Positions 9,168 through 17,702 are shown, counted from the stretch's first letter. The stretch is DNA of 47,849 nucleotides from Planctomycetota bacterium (GCA_028281765.1 JANQJF010000101.1:1-47849); one strand, 5' to 3'. Made by a program: numbers and translations. The notes: generated by a model from the letters alone, not told the origin.

Positions 9168-10340
9168 TTAGAAGGCTCCGCTCAACACCTGGAAGAACGT
9201 TCCGATCGGCGCCGCCTCGCGCGCATCCTCGATCGCGCGCGACACCTGATTCAGGATCCGGTTCAGCTGCTCGCCCATGTCTTCGTCATTGATCAGGCGC
9301 GCGAGCGTGCCTTTGCCGTTGCGCAGCTCGTCACCGATCGCCTCGAGGTCGGAGATGAACTTCGAGCCCTTCTCGCGCAGCGTCGGGTCCGAAACGAGCG
9401 CGCCGACGAGGCCGGCTTCCGGGTCGGTCGCGTTCGTGGCGAACTCCGAGAAGCCGTCGATCATCTTCTCGACCTTGTCCGCGAGGCCGTCGTCGCGCAG
9501 CAGCGCGCCGATCGTGCCCTTGCCGGCCTTCGCGTCGGCGACGATGTCCTTCACGTCCGTGACGAGCTGCTTCGCGTCGTTGCCGAGTTCGACGTCGTTG
9601 ATGATGCGGCCGACGAGACCTTCGCCTTCGTCGATCTTGGTCGCGACGCTCTCGATCCGGGTGATCGCGTCGGACAGCTTCTGGCCGTCTTCGTCGCTGT
9701 AGATCAGCCGTCCGAGCGGGCTCTGCTGCTTCTCGAGCTCCTCGAGGCTCTTGCGCGCACTCGCGACGGCCGCGTTGAATTCGTTGTACAGACCGTCCGA
9801 GTTGATCAGCAGTCCGAGGGTGCCGTCCGTCGTGTTCAGCTTGTCGACCGCGGTGCGGATGCCGGCGACGGTCTCCTTGAAGTCGTCTTGCAACTTCGGG
9901 TCGTCAAGGAGCTCTCCGATCGCGTCGAGGCCGCTGGCCTTGAGCTTCGCCTGGTAGGGGAGGTTCGCGGGCCAGACCTCGGCGGCGATGCCGGGGTCGA
10001 TCTCGATGACCTTGCCACCCAGCAAGTTCGCCGCGGTGATGTCGATCTTCGCGTCGCGCGCGAGCACGAGGTCCGACTTCAGTTCGAGGATGAGCTTCAT
10101 GCGCGAGTTCGGGTCGCTCGCGTTCGGCACGTAGTCGATCTTCTGCACCTGACCCATGCGGTTGCCGAGGACGAACACCGGGTCGCCCTGACGCAGCGTG
10201 CCGGCGTTGTCGCAGAACACCTCGATCGTCGGCTTCTCCTCGAACGAGAGGTCCGTCAGCGCGTACGTCGCCCACAGCAGCAACGCGAGCCCGACGAAGA
10301 ACACGACGCCGAGAAGCGAGTCTTGCTTGGCCTTGTTCAT
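9168..10340 (-). CDS. mlaD: MlaD-like MCE-domain protein
   Basis: A 390-residue membrane-anchored substrate-binding subunit of an Mla/MCE lipid transporter. One membrane segment lies near residues 8-27 (LLGVVFFVGLALLLWATYAL). The MCE domain follows, about residues 35-125, with GDPVFVLGNRMGQVQKI and the loop LLGGKVIEIDPG. The remaining 260 residues are mostly helical and polar, longer than E. coli MlaD (183 residues) and more like the long MCE proteins that form a tunnel. The ATG at 10340 places the membrane helix at the N terminus and lies 8 bases after mlaF; a longer upstream reading would be Arg-rich junk. It is the last gene of the Mla operon. Transported lipid is unknown. Confidence 0.9.
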   Translation of the reverse strand: MNKAKQDSLLGVVFFVGLALLLWATYALTDLSFEEKPTIEVFCDNAGTLRQGDPVFVLGNRMGQVQKIDYVPNASDPNSRMKLILELKSDLVLARDAKIDITAANLLGGKVIEIDPGIAAEVWPANLPYQAKLKASGLDAIGELLDDPKLQDDFKETVAGIRTAVDKLNTTDGTLGLLINSDGLYNEFNAAVASARKSLEELEKQQSPLGRLIYSDEDGQKLSDAITRIESVATKIDEGEGLVGRIINDVELGNDAKQLVTDVKDIVADAKAGKGTIGALLRDDGLADKVEKMIDGFSEFATNATDPEAGLVGALVSDPTLREKGSKFISDLEAIGDELRNGKGTLARLINDEDMGEQLNRILNQVSRAIEDAREAAPIGTFFQVLSGAF

Positions 10341-10348
10341 GGGATTCC

Positions 10349-11077
10349 TCAGTCCGCTCCGCCGCCGATGAATTGATGCACGAGCTCGTGCTCGGACTTC
10401 TGCATCTCGGCCACTGTTCCTTCTTCGAGAATCTTGCCGTCGTCCACGACACCGATGATGTCGCCGACGGTGAATGCGCACGCGCGACTGTGCGTCACGA
10501 CGAGTCCGGTCACGCCGAGGCGGTCGCGCACCTCGACGATCAGGTTGTGGATCTGGTCGGACATGATCGGATCGAGTCCGGCGTTTGGCTCGTCGTAGAG
10601 TACGTATTCGGGTTCCGTGATCAGCGCGCGCGCCATGCCGGCGCGTAGCTTCATGCCGCCGGAGATCCGCGCCGGGTAGTTGCCGGCGGCGTGGTCCATC
10701 CCGACGAGTTCGAGCACCTTCATGACGCGGTCGCCGATCTCGCTGCGGCTCATCTTCGTGTGTTCGCGCAGGGGCAGCGCGACGTTTTCCGCGACCGTGA
10801 GCCAGTTGAGCAGCGCGCCGTTCTGGAAGAGGTAGCCCATGCGCTTGCGTAGCTCGCGCAGGTCTACTGGCGTTACCGTCGCCATGTCGACACCGTCGAC
10901 GACGACCTTGCCGCGGTCGGGCTGGAAGATCCCGATCACGTGCTTGAGCGTCACGCTCTTGCCGATGCCCGAGCGGCCCATGATCACGTAGTTCTTGCCC
11001 TTCGGCACCGTCAGCGTGAGTCCGCGCAGGATCTCGCGGTCGCCGAGTTGCTTGTGCACGTCATGCAGTTCGATCAT
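10349..11077 (-). CDS. mlaF: MlaF-like ABC transporter ATPase
   Basis: A 242-residue ATPase that powers the MlaE permease. The Walker A motif is GRSGIGKS, the signature is ISGGMKLRAGMARAL, and Walker B is YVLYDEPNAGLDP with the catalytic Glu. The switch His is in VVTHSR. The signature Ile replaces the more usual Leu, and SR replaces the common D after the switch His; both are mild changes. It starts 28 bases after mlaE and ends 8 bases before mlaD. The order permease, ATPase, MCE protein differs from E. coli mlaFEDCB but is common elsewhere. Confidence 0.94.
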   Translation of the reverse strand: MIELHDVHKQLGDREILRGLTLTVPKGKNYVIMGRSGIGKSVTLKHVIGIFQPDRGKVVVDGVDMATVTPVDLRELRKRMGYLFQNGALLNWLTVAENVALPLREHTKMSRSEIGDRVMKVLELVGMDHAAGNYPARISGGMKLRAGMARALITEPEYVLYDEPNAGLDPIMSDQIHNLIVEVRDRLGVTGLVVTHSRACAFTVGDIIGVVDDGKILEEGTVAEMQKSEHELVHQFIGGGAD

Positions 11078-11105
11078 CAGCGCGGTCGACCCAGTGAACC
11101 GAGAA

Positions 11106-11903
11106 TCAGTGAACCAAGAAGTAGAAGAACCACGTGATGATGTAGCCGAGGATGATCACGAGGATCACGGAGATCATGACCGCGCGCTGGACGGCCTTGC
11201 CGACGCCGAGCGCGCCGCCGTCGGCGCGCAGCCCGGCCGAGCAGCTCACGATCGCGATCGTGCATCCGAACACGATGGCCTTGAACAGCCCGACGTACAC
11301 GTCTTTCGGGAACAGCGTGTCCGTTGCCAGCAGCGACTCGCGCACCGTCAGCCAGAAGTAGTGCTGCGACACGCCGAGGTGGTTGTCCGCCACCATGCCA
11401 CCGCCGACGATCCCGATCAGGTTCGAGAACACGGTCAGCACCGGGCACATCACCGTCAGCGCGATCACGCGCGGCAGCACGAGGTAGTTGGTCGAATCGA
11501 CCGACATCACGTCGAGCGCGGTGACCTCCTCGGACACCGTCATCGTGCCGATCTCCGCGGCCATCGCCGAGCCGACCATGGCCGCGAGGATGATCGCGGT
11601 CATGAACGGGCCCATCTCGCGGCACATCGAGATCGCCGTGACCGTGCCGATCATCTCGGACTGGCCGAGCTTGCGTAGCTCGATGCCGGTCTGCAGCGCC
11701 AGGATCATGCCGGCGAAGAGTGCGACGATCGCGGTCACCGGCAGCGCGCGCACGCCCGCGGCGTACGCCATGTCCAGCGTGAACCGGATGCGTCGGGGGA
11801 GGTAGCGCAGCGCGAGGATCGTGCGCAAGAGCAGGTTCACGGTGTATCCCGCACCGCTGACCATCTCGCGGGAGCCCATGCCGACGTCGCGCAACAGTTT
11901 CAT
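11106..11903 (-). CDS. mlaE: MlaE-like lipid transport permease
   Basis: A 265-residue integral membrane permease of the MlaE family. It has an N-terminal amphipathic region, then about five hydrophobic segments. The family core is recognisable in MGPFMTAIILAAMVGSAMAA and EIGTMTVSEEVTALDVMSVD, which form the substrate cavity and the coupling region. Its ATG overlaps the stop of the upstream repeat lipoprotein gene as ATGA, so translation is probably coupled. MlaA, MlaB and MlaC homologues are not visible here. Confidence 0.95.
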   Translation of the reverse strand: MKLLRDVGMGSREMVSGAGYTVNLLLRTILALRYLPRRIRFTLDMAYAAGVRALPVTAIVALFAGMILALQTGIELRKLGQSEMIGTVTAISMCREMGPFMTAIILAAMVGSAMAAEIGTMTVSEEVTALDVMSVDSTNYLVLPRVIALTVMCPVLTVFSNLIGIVGGGMVADNHLGVSQHYFWLTVRESLLATDTLFPKDVYVGLFKAIVFGCTIAIVSCSAGLRADGGALGVGKAVQRAVMISVILVIILGYIITWFFYFLVH

Positions 11904-13396
11904 GATCCACTCCGATCTTCGGCATCGCTGCTGCCGCTACCGAACGGAATCGGGATGAACTGGAAGAGGCGCAGCACGCCGCCTTCCTCGTCCGACTCGT
12001 AATTGAACAGCAGCGGCACGCTCGACTGGAACTTCTCGCCGCGCTGCCGCGCGGTGTAGACGTGGGCGATCGCGTCGACGGACGTGTCGTCGGCCGCGCG
12101 CTGGCGGCCCTGCACGATCGTCCAGATCCAGTCGTAGGCCTCGCGCACGCCGTACGCGTTGCCGGCGCGCCGCGGCCAGACCGACGGGAAGCTCCACGCA
12201 CCCTTTTGGTTGTGGTCGAGCTGGTGGTGCCACAGCGGCCAGATCTGGGTGAAGTCGTCGACGCCACCCTCATCGCGTTCGCGATGCATCGACCAGTAGA
12301 TCGGCAGGATCCACTTCTGGTACAGCATGCCGACCGGGTCGTCGTACTCGCGGAACCAGATCAGCGGCCAGAGGAATCCCCACGCACGGAAGTCGTCTTC
12401 GATCACGCGGGAGACGAGCGGCCAGACCCACCATTGCCAGAGGGGGGAGGTCTCCGACTTGTCCTCTTGGAAGCGGAAGATCGGCCAGAACAGGTCGAGT
12501 TTCGTCAGCCGTTCACGAATCGATACGTACTGGAAGAACGGCCAGAGGACCGTCCAGCCGGAGACCTCGTCGCTCGACTGGTGCCCGACCAGCGGCCAGA
12601 GCCAGAAGCGCGAGACCGGGTCGTCGCTGTCGAGCCGTTCTTCGCCCCAGTGCACGAACGGATAGAGGAAGTAGAACCGCCAGTACTCCTCCTCACTGAG
12701 ATACGAGTAGAGCGGCCAGACCCGGTGCCAGAAGCCGGTCGGCCCGTTCGAGAACCCGAGGAACGGCCACGCGAACATGTGCGTGTCGCGGCCCTGCTTC
12801 TCGAGGTGCAGGTAGAGCGGGAAGAGAAAGAACTGGAACCGCTCGTAGACGAAGAAGCTGGGGAAGTCGCCGTAGAGCGGGAACAGCCCGAAGTAGTTCT
12901 CCTCGCCGTCTTCGCGGCTTCCGCCCCAGAAGAACGGGAACAGCGCGTACCAGTCGGTCTCCTGGCGCCCCGCCTCGTCGGTGCGCGCCGTGTACGACCA
13001 AAATGGCCACAGTCGCAGGAAGTCCTGTTCGGAATCGCTGCGCACGCGGCCGAGCGGCCACAGGAACTGGTGCTCGGTCGCGGCCAGCCCGACGTCGGGC
13101 GGCCCGTCGATCGGGCTCGTGAGCGGCGCGTCCTCCGGTTCGGTGAGGTAGCGGTAGAACGGCCGGATGCGGAAGTCGGCGCCGCCGTCGGGAGTGCGCT
13201 CGTAGTGTACGAACGGCCACGCGACGTCGAGTTCCAGGACGGTCCCGTCGTCGGCGAGTCGCTGCCGGTAGATCGGCGACAGGTTGAACTCGTTCGGGAG
13301 GATCGTGCAGCCCGTCAGCGCGGCCAGCATCGTGAGCGCGAGGACCGCGCCCCGACGGAAACCGCGGCTCGCCGGCTCGCCTCCCTGCATCGCCAT
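11900..13396 (-). CDS. Lipoprotein with tandem W-P-F aromatic repeats
   Basis: A 498-residue probable lipoprotein of unknown function, first gene of the Mla operon. With the start at 13396 it has a basic N terminus (SRGFRR), a hydrophobic core and a lipobox LTGC near residue 30. The ATG at 13390 is an equally good start. The body is an array of about 17 copies of a short motif of the form aromatic-P-(F/L/I)-x-x-aromatic, spaced by roughly 20-35 residues. Examples in order are RPFYRY, WPFWSY, FPFFWG, WPLYSY, YPFVHW, WPFFQY, WPIFRF, WPLIWF and WPLWHH. The spacing and aromatic pattern suggest repeating beta-strands, such as a solenoid or barrel, but that is inference. It could be an outer-membrane partner of the transporter. 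I recognise no named family. Confidence 0.85.
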   Translation of the reverse strand: MAMQGGEPASRGFRRGAVLALTMLAALTGCTILPNEFNLSPIYRQRLADDGTVLELDVAWPFVHYERTPDGGADFRIRPFYRYLTEPEDAPLTSPIDGPPDVGLAATEHQFLWPLGRVRSDSEQDFLRLWPFWSYTARTDEAGRQETDWYALFPFFWGGSREDGEENYFGLFPLYGDFPSFFVYERFQFFLFPLYLHLEKQGRDTHMFAWPFLGFSNGPTGFWHRVWPLYSYLSEEEYWRFYFLYPFVHWGEERLDSDDPVSRFWLWPLVGHQSSDEVSGWTVLWPFFQYVSIRERLTKLDLFWPIFRFQEDKSETSPLWQWWVWPLVSRVIEDDFRAWGFLWPLIWFREYDDPVGMLYQKWILPIYWSMHRERDEGGVDDFTQIWPLWHHQLDHNQKGAWSFPSVWPRRAGNAYGVREAYDWIWTIVQGRQRAADDTSVDAIAHVYTARQRGEKFQSSVPLLFNYESDEEGGVLRLFQFIPIPFGSGSSDAEDRSGS

Positions 13397-13613
13397 GGTT
13401 CCGACGATACCCCCGAGGAGACGAAAGACCAAAGTTCGAGGATTGCCGACCGGGGGAATCACGTGGCGCGGAAGTGCCGCGCGTGGCAACGGGTTGCACG
13501 AAAATCCGAGAAACGACGGCCCTGTCCCGGCTACTCTCCCGTGTCGGCGCCGCGCCGTCTCCCGAGGGAGTGACCCCGCGCCGCATGCTCCACTACGAGG
13601 GAATCAGGAACAC

Positions 13614-14114
13614 ATGACACCGACCGGATTCGGCTGTGCGCCGTTCGTCGTTCTCGCCGGCGTCCTCGCCGCGGTCTTGGGCTGCGCAGGACCGACGCTG
13701 GCGTCTCCCGAGGAGTTCGAGCGCGCCGAGTCGAAGCTCTTGAGCCCGTTCGTCGAGACGCAGACGCTCGCGGCCACGACGTTCGAGATCACGATGACGG
13801 CGAACTTCTTCCAGAACCACTTCTCGCATCGTCCGACGTCGCACACCCAGACCCACACCCGCACGCCGATGCAGGCGGACGGCGCGGTGACGCACACGTA
13901 CAAGGACGCTGTGCCCGGCGTGACGCCGATGCTGTTCAAGCTCGGCAACACCGACCTGGTCATCGTGAACTCACTCATCGTCCACGTGCTCGGCGGCACC
14001 AACGAGCTGACGCTCGTCGCCCAGGGCACGGACGTCACGCTCCACCGGGGCAACGACAAGCAAGTCTTGGGGAACGTCGAGATCCGCGATGGTTCGTTCC
14101 GTCGGAATCGCTGA
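13614..14114 (+). CDS. Small putative lipoprotein, unknown
   Basis: A 166-residue protein with a signal segment ending in the lipobox VLGC near residue 24. The mature part has no family I recognise. It contains a His/Thr-rich stretch (HFSHRP, then SHTQTHTRTP) followed by a segment with likely beta-strands such as TDLVIVNSLIVHVLGG and NELTLVAQGTDVTL. The His cluster could bind metal, which is speculative. AGGA at 13606-13609 precedes the ATG. Its last 26 bases overlap the next gene, so the two are probably co-translated. It is divergent from the Mla operon, with a 217-base region between them. Confidence 0.75.
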   Translation: MTPTGFGCAPFVVLAGVLAAVLGCAGPTLASPEEFERAESKLLSPFVETQTLAATTFEITMTANFFQNHFSHRPTSHTQTHTRTPMQADGAVTHTYKDAVPGVTPMLFKLGNTDLVIVNSLIVHVLGGTNELTLVAQGTDVTLHRGNDKQVLGNVEIRDGSFRRNR

Positions 14115-15156
14115 GGTCTGCGTCGCTCTCGCCCTCGCGGCGTGCCAGGCCGGTCCCGGGATCGGTCCGGCCAACGAGAGCTTCGAGCGCTGCGGAGATC
14201 CCGCGGGTCGCGAGGCGTTCGATCGGGCCGCGGCGCTGCTCGAACGCGACCGCGTCGCCGAGGCGGTCCCGCTGCTCGTGCAGACCGTAGAGGCGTGTCC
14301 GCAGTTCGTGCCCGGCCACCTGGCCTACCAGGACCGCGCGCGCGAAGTCGGCGGCGAGGTCGAGGCCGCGATGCGCGCCTACTACGAGGCGCTCGAAGAC
14401 ACGCCGCCGTCGCCGGTCGTGCCGTATCTCCGCGCGCGGCTGCTCGAGGAGGCCGCCGAAGCCCTGCCGTGGCTGCAGGTCGCGCTCGATCGCGACGAGA
14501 CGTTCTACTTCGCGCACCTCGAGAAGGCGCGCATCATGCGCTCGATCAACCGTACGACCGACGCGCTGCAGTCGCTGCAGTGCGCGGTTGCCGCGCGGCC
14601 GGATTGCCCGCACGGCAACCTCCATCTCGCCGAAGTGCTCGTCAGCCTCGGCCGCGCGCGCGAGGCCGCGCCGCATTACAAGAAGTACGTCGAGCTCCGG
14701 CCCGACGACGGGGATGCGCGCCGCGCGTATCTCAACCTTCTCGTCTACTCCGTCGGCGATCTGGACGAAGCGCGGAAGATCGCGGAAGGGCTCTCGGTCG
14801 AGGACGACGCGGACGTCGCCGTCATCATGGATCAGGCCGCGATCGCGTGGAAACGCGGTGACTTCGCCGGCGCCCAGACGCTCTACCACCGCGTCCTCGA
14901 GATCGATCCGACGCGCGACCGCGCCGTGTTGAACCTCGCGAACCTCTACTACGACGGCTTCGGCAGCGAGACGGACCAGCGCCCCGAGTACTGGCCGAAG
15001 GCCCGCGCGGCGTACCGCTACTTCATCGAAATGCGTCGCGCCGAGGGGCTGTTCGACGTGCTCGACTACCACATCGGCGTGCCGTACCGACTCGAGCAGA
15101 TCACCGCGTTGCTCGGCGAAGCGCCGCCGCGCGCACCGACGCTGCAGGACTTCTGA
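14089..15156 (+). CDS. TPR-repeat lipoprotein
   Basis: A 355-residue protein with a signal peptide and lipobox LAAC near residue 19, followed by tetratricopeptide-like helical repeats through most of its length. Clear repeat-like units include the segment around AHLEKARIMRSINRTTDALQSLQ, GNLHLAEVLVSLGRAREAAP and RDRAVLNLANLYYDG. TPRs form protein-binding scaffolds. The protein is expected to be anchored at the periplasmic face of a membrane. Its start lies inside the end of the small lipoprotein gene, which suggests the two work together. The partner or process cannot be told from sequence. Confidence 0.85.
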   Translation: MVRSVGIAEVCVALALAACQAGPGIGPANESFERCGDPAGREAFDRAAALLERDRVAEAVPLLVQTVEACPQFVPGHLAYQDRAREVGGEVEAAMRAYYEALEDTPPSPVVPYLRARLLEEAAEALPWLQVALDRDETFYFAHLEKARIMRSINRTTDALQSLQCAVAARPDCPHGNLHLAEVLVSLGRAREAAPHYKKYVELRPDDGDARRAYLNLLVYSVGDLDEARKIAEGLSVEDDADVAVIMDQAAIAWKRGDFAGAQTLYHRVLEIDPTRDRAVLNLANLYYDGFGSETDQRPEYWPKARAAYRYFIEMRRAEGLFDVLDYHIGVPYRLEQITALLGEAPPRAPTLQDF

Positions 15157-15196
15157 GTCACGCCCAGTTCGGTCGCGCCCGATTCGGTAGCTACTC

Positions 15197-15883
15197 TCAG
15201 TACCGACCGAGCTCGGCTTCCAGCCGTTGCCAGTCGGCGTGCGCACGAGCGTCGTCTTCGCGACCGGCACGAACGTGGCGCCACTTCGGGGAGTCGATCT
15301 TCGCGACGTCCCAGCGCGGGGGCGATGCTCCTTCGTCACGCCGCACGAGGACGTTCCGGAGGTCGAGGTTGCCGTCGCGGAGTCCGGCGGCGTGCCAGGC
15401 ACGGACCGCTCGGCGAATCGCTTCGGCCAGCTCGGCGGCCTCGGTACCCGTCAAATCCGGCAGGATTTCCTGCGCGGATGTGCCCCAGGCTTCGGTGATC
15501 AGTACGGCCCGGCGCAAGAAACCGAAACGGCGCGCTTCGCCCAGAAGCAGGGGCTGCGGGGCCACAAAGCCCATGGCGTCGAACCAAGCGAGCGCGGCCC
15601 ACTCGCGCGCCGCGCGAGACGGCGCGGCGAAAGTCGTGCGGCCGATACCGCGGTATCGGTCGGCAGGGGTTGGGTAGTCGTAAGTTTTTATGTATACGTT
15701 CCTTGTGCCGACCGTTGTCGACCGCACCCAAGAGCTCCGGTGATCGGTGATCACCACGCCGAGGTCGCGCGACGACAGTTCTTCGAGACTGTCGAGCGCC
15801 GCTTCGCGCAGAGCGTCCGCGAAGGTGGGGTCGACTCGGACGCGCCGAATCGGAACTCGGATTCCGCTGTGATCCGCGTTCAC
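15197..15883 (-). CDS. WaaP/Kdo-kinase-like LPS kinase family protein
   Basis: A 228-residue kinase-like protein resembling the lipopolysaccharide core kinases (WaaP and the Kdo kinase KdkA). Features in order: a candidate ATP-binding Lys in VYIKTYDY (K66), a candidate Glu in SRAAREWAAL (E94), the catalytic-loop segment with H164, D170 and N177 (GLRDGNLDLRNVLV), and a metal-binding Asp in KIDSPKW (D197). It is cytoplasmic, with no signal peptide. The expected substrate is a core sugar or another glycolipid, by family only. The GTG start at 15883 has no strong ribosome-binding site. It converges with the TPR lipoprotein gene and is divergent from the HU-family gene. Confidence 0.78.
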   Translation of the reverse strand: MNADHSGIRVPIRRVRVDPTFADALREAALDSLEELSSRDLGVVITDHRSSWVRSTTVGTRNVYIKTYDYPTPADRYRGIGRTTFAAPSRAAREWAALAWFDAMGFVAPQPLLLGEARRFGFLRRAVLITEAWGTSAQEILPDLTGTEAAELAEAIRRAVRAWHAAGLRDGNLDLRNVLVRRDEGASPPRWDVAKIDSPKWRHVRAGREDDARAHADWQRLEAELGRY

Positions 15884-15957
15884 AACGTTATGCTAGAAAG
15901 CACCTTATTGACCCGCCGCTCGCGACGTCCAGTCGGCCGCCGCGCCAGAGGAGAGGG

Positions 15958-16347
15958 ATGAGGACCGTCACCAAGAAAGAACTCGTCAACCGCATCGCGG
16001 AGAAGACCGGGGTAACCAAGGTCGTCTGCAAGGACATCATCCAGTCCTTCCTCGATTCGATCATCGAAGAACTCGCCGAAGGCAACCGCCTGGAGTTTCG
16101 TGAGTTCGGTGTGTTCGAGTCGAAGGAGAGGGCCGCGCGTCGCGCGCAGAATCCGCGCACGCTCGAGAAGGTGGACGTGCCGGCGAAACGCATCGTCAAG
16201 TTCAAGGTCGGTCGCCTGATGCGCCAGCGTGTGTCCGGGGACGATGACGATGATGAGTTGTTGGCACCACCGTCGGGTGAAAGCGCCGGTCGCCCCGAAG
16301 CTTCGCACCACGTCGACGACGCACAACAGGGCGGCGCTGTCGGCTGA
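15958..16347 (+). CDS. HU/IHF-family DNA-binding protein
   Basis: A 129-residue nucleoid protein of the HU/IHF family, which binds and bends DNA as a dimer. Helices come first (KKELVNRIAEKTGVTK), then the family signature around EFGVFESKERAARRAQNPRT, where residues 65-68 (NPRT) would form the tip of the DNA-intercalating arm. The canonical fold ends near residue 92. About 37 extra residues follow, starting with a DDDDDE run and then polar residues, which is unlike E. coli HU and IHF (about 90-99 residues). A strong ribosome-binding site, GGAGAGGG, precedes the ATG. A TATGCT box at 15889-15894 is a weak -10 candidate. HU and IHF cannot be separated from this sequence alone. Confidence 0.93.
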   Translation: MRTVTKKELVNRIAEKTGVTKVVCKDIIQSFLDSIIEELAEGNRLEFREFGVFESKERAARRAQNPRTLEKVDVPAKRIVKFKVGRLMRQRVSGDDDDDELLAPPSGESAGRPEASHHVDDAQQGGAVG

Positions 16348-16360
16348 TCGTCGTAACTCG

Positions 16361-16380
16361 CGCCGAGCCAACGCTCGGCG
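16361..16380. terminator. Hairpin between convergent genes
   Basis: CGCCGAGC (16361-16368) pairs perfectly with GCTCGGCG (16373-16380) around a CAAC loop. It lies between the stops of the HU-family gene and the convergent cystathionine enzyme gene. No T run follows on either strand, so intrinsic termination is only likely from position. Confidence 0.45.
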
Positions 16381-16413
16381 TCGCAGCGTCTGACATCTCG
16401 GCGCCTGCTGACT

Positions 16414-17568
16414 TCACAGCACGGCGATCGCGTTGCGCACGTCTTCGCGTAGATCGTCGACGTCTTCCAGTCCGACGGACAGGCGAATCAGTCCGTCCTG
16501 GAACCCGGCCTTGATCCGCTCTTCGCGCGGGATCGCACCGTGCGTCATGCTGACCGGGTGATCGACCAAGCTCTCGACGCCGCCGAGACTCTCGGCGAGC
16601 GCGAACACGCGGAACGACGACGCGACCTTCATCGCTTCTTCGACCGACGCGTCGAGTTCGAACGACACCATGCCGCCCGGCGTACGCATCTGCTTTGTGG
16701 CGAGCGCGTGCTGCGGGTGCGACTCGAGCCCCGGATAGATCACCTTCGACACCTTCGGGTGCTCCTCGAGATCGCGCGCGATCTGCGCGGCGTTCTCGGC
16801 GTGTCGCTGCATGCGCACGTGTAGCGTCTTCGTGCCGCGCAGCACGAGGAAGCAGTCCATCGGGCCCGGCGTGCCGCCGACCGTGTTCTGAAAGTGGTGC
16901 AGCTTGTCGCGTAGCTCCTGGTCGTCGACGACGATCGCACCCCCGACGACGTCCGAGTGGCCGCCCATGTACTTCGTCGTCGAGTGCACGACCGCCTGGA
17001 AGCCGTGTGCGAGCGGCGTCTGGTTGTACGGCGTCGCGAACGTGTTGTCACAGACCGACAGGATGTCGTGCGCCTTGCAGATCTCCGCGAGCGCCGTGAG
17101 GTCGTAGATCCTCAGCAGCGGGTTCGACGGAGTCTCGATGAACATCATCTTCGTCTCCGGTCGAATCGCCGCGCGCACCGCGTCGAGGTCGGTCATGTCG
17201 AGAAACGTGAACGACAGTCCGAACTTCTCGTAGAGCGTCGTGCACAGCCGGTAGGTCCCGCCGTAGAGATCGTTCGTCGCGATCACGTGATCCCCGCTCT
17301 GCAGCAGGTTCATGAACGTGTTGATCGCGGCCATCCCGCTGCTGAAGCACAGCCCGTGCGCGCCGCCCTCGAGGCCGGCGATGTTGCCCTCGAGCGCAGT
17401 GCGCGTCGGGTTGCACGTGCGCGAGTAGTCGTAACCCTTGATCTCACCGGGCGCCGACTGCACGTAGGTGCTGGTCATGTAGACCGGCGGCATGATCGCG
17501 CCGGTCGCCTCGTCCGGATGCTGGCCGGCGTGGATCGCGCGCGTGCCGAAGCCGTCGTTGTTGCTCAT
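16414..17568 (-). CDS. Cystathionine gamma-synthase / gamma-lyase family enzyme
   Basis: A 384-residue PLP enzyme of the Cys/Met metabolism family. The PLP-binding Lys is K199 in HSTTKYMGGHSD; the ring-stacking and phosphate-binding segments YDYSRTCNPT (residues 46-55) and CFSSGMAAI are present, as is the cofactor Asp in CDNTFATP (D174). The C-terminal SLGGVESLVDHP block is typical. Synthase (metB, toward methionine) and lyase (toward cysteine) differ at few positions, so I do not assign one. It is divergent from mutS2, which starts 134 bases away. Confidence 0.93.
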   Translation of the reverse strand: MSNNDGFGTRAIHAGQHPDEATGAIMPPVYMTSTYVQSAPGEIKGYDYSRTCNPTRTALEGNIAGLEGGAHGLCFSSGMAAINTFMNLLQSGDHVIATNDLYGGTYRLCTTLYEKFGLSFTFLDMTDLDAVRAAIRPETKMMFIETPSNPLLRIYDLTALAEICKAHDILSVCDNTFATPYNQTPLAHGFQAVVHSTTKYMGGHSDVVGGAIVVDDQELRDKLHHFQNTVGGTPGPMDCFLVLRGTKTLHVRMQRHAENAAQIARDLEEHPKVSKVIYPGLESHPQHALATKQMRTPGGMVSFELDASVEEAMKVASSFRVFALAESLGGVESLVDHPVSMTHGAIPREERIKAGFQDGLIRLSVGLEDVDDLREDVRNAIAVL

Positions 17569-17641
17569 GGGCGAAGTGTAGAAGGCGGCCGGCCGGGGGC
17601 CAGTGCGGAAATGGCGTGGACAATTCGATCCACGGCGCGAC

Positions 17642-17669
17642 TTGCGGCTCGCACCGGTCGGACTACTCT
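17642..17669 (+). promoter_or_regulatory. Possible sigma-70-type promoter of mutS2
   Basis: TTGCGG (17642-17647), a 16-base spacer and TACTCT (17664-17669) resemble -35 and -10 boxes. They lie about 28 bases upstream of the mutS2 start if transcription begins near 17676. The match is partial. Confidence 0.35.
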
Positions 17670-17702
17670 CCGGACGCGCGGCCCGTGCCGCGTGCCGTCA
17701 CC

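Noticed and set aside
13532..17669. The sequence CTACTCTC recurs in three intergenic spots (near 13531, 15191 and 17663)
   Set aside because: Only the last has a plausible -35 box, and the middle one lies between convergent gene ends, so a shared promoter motif is not supported.
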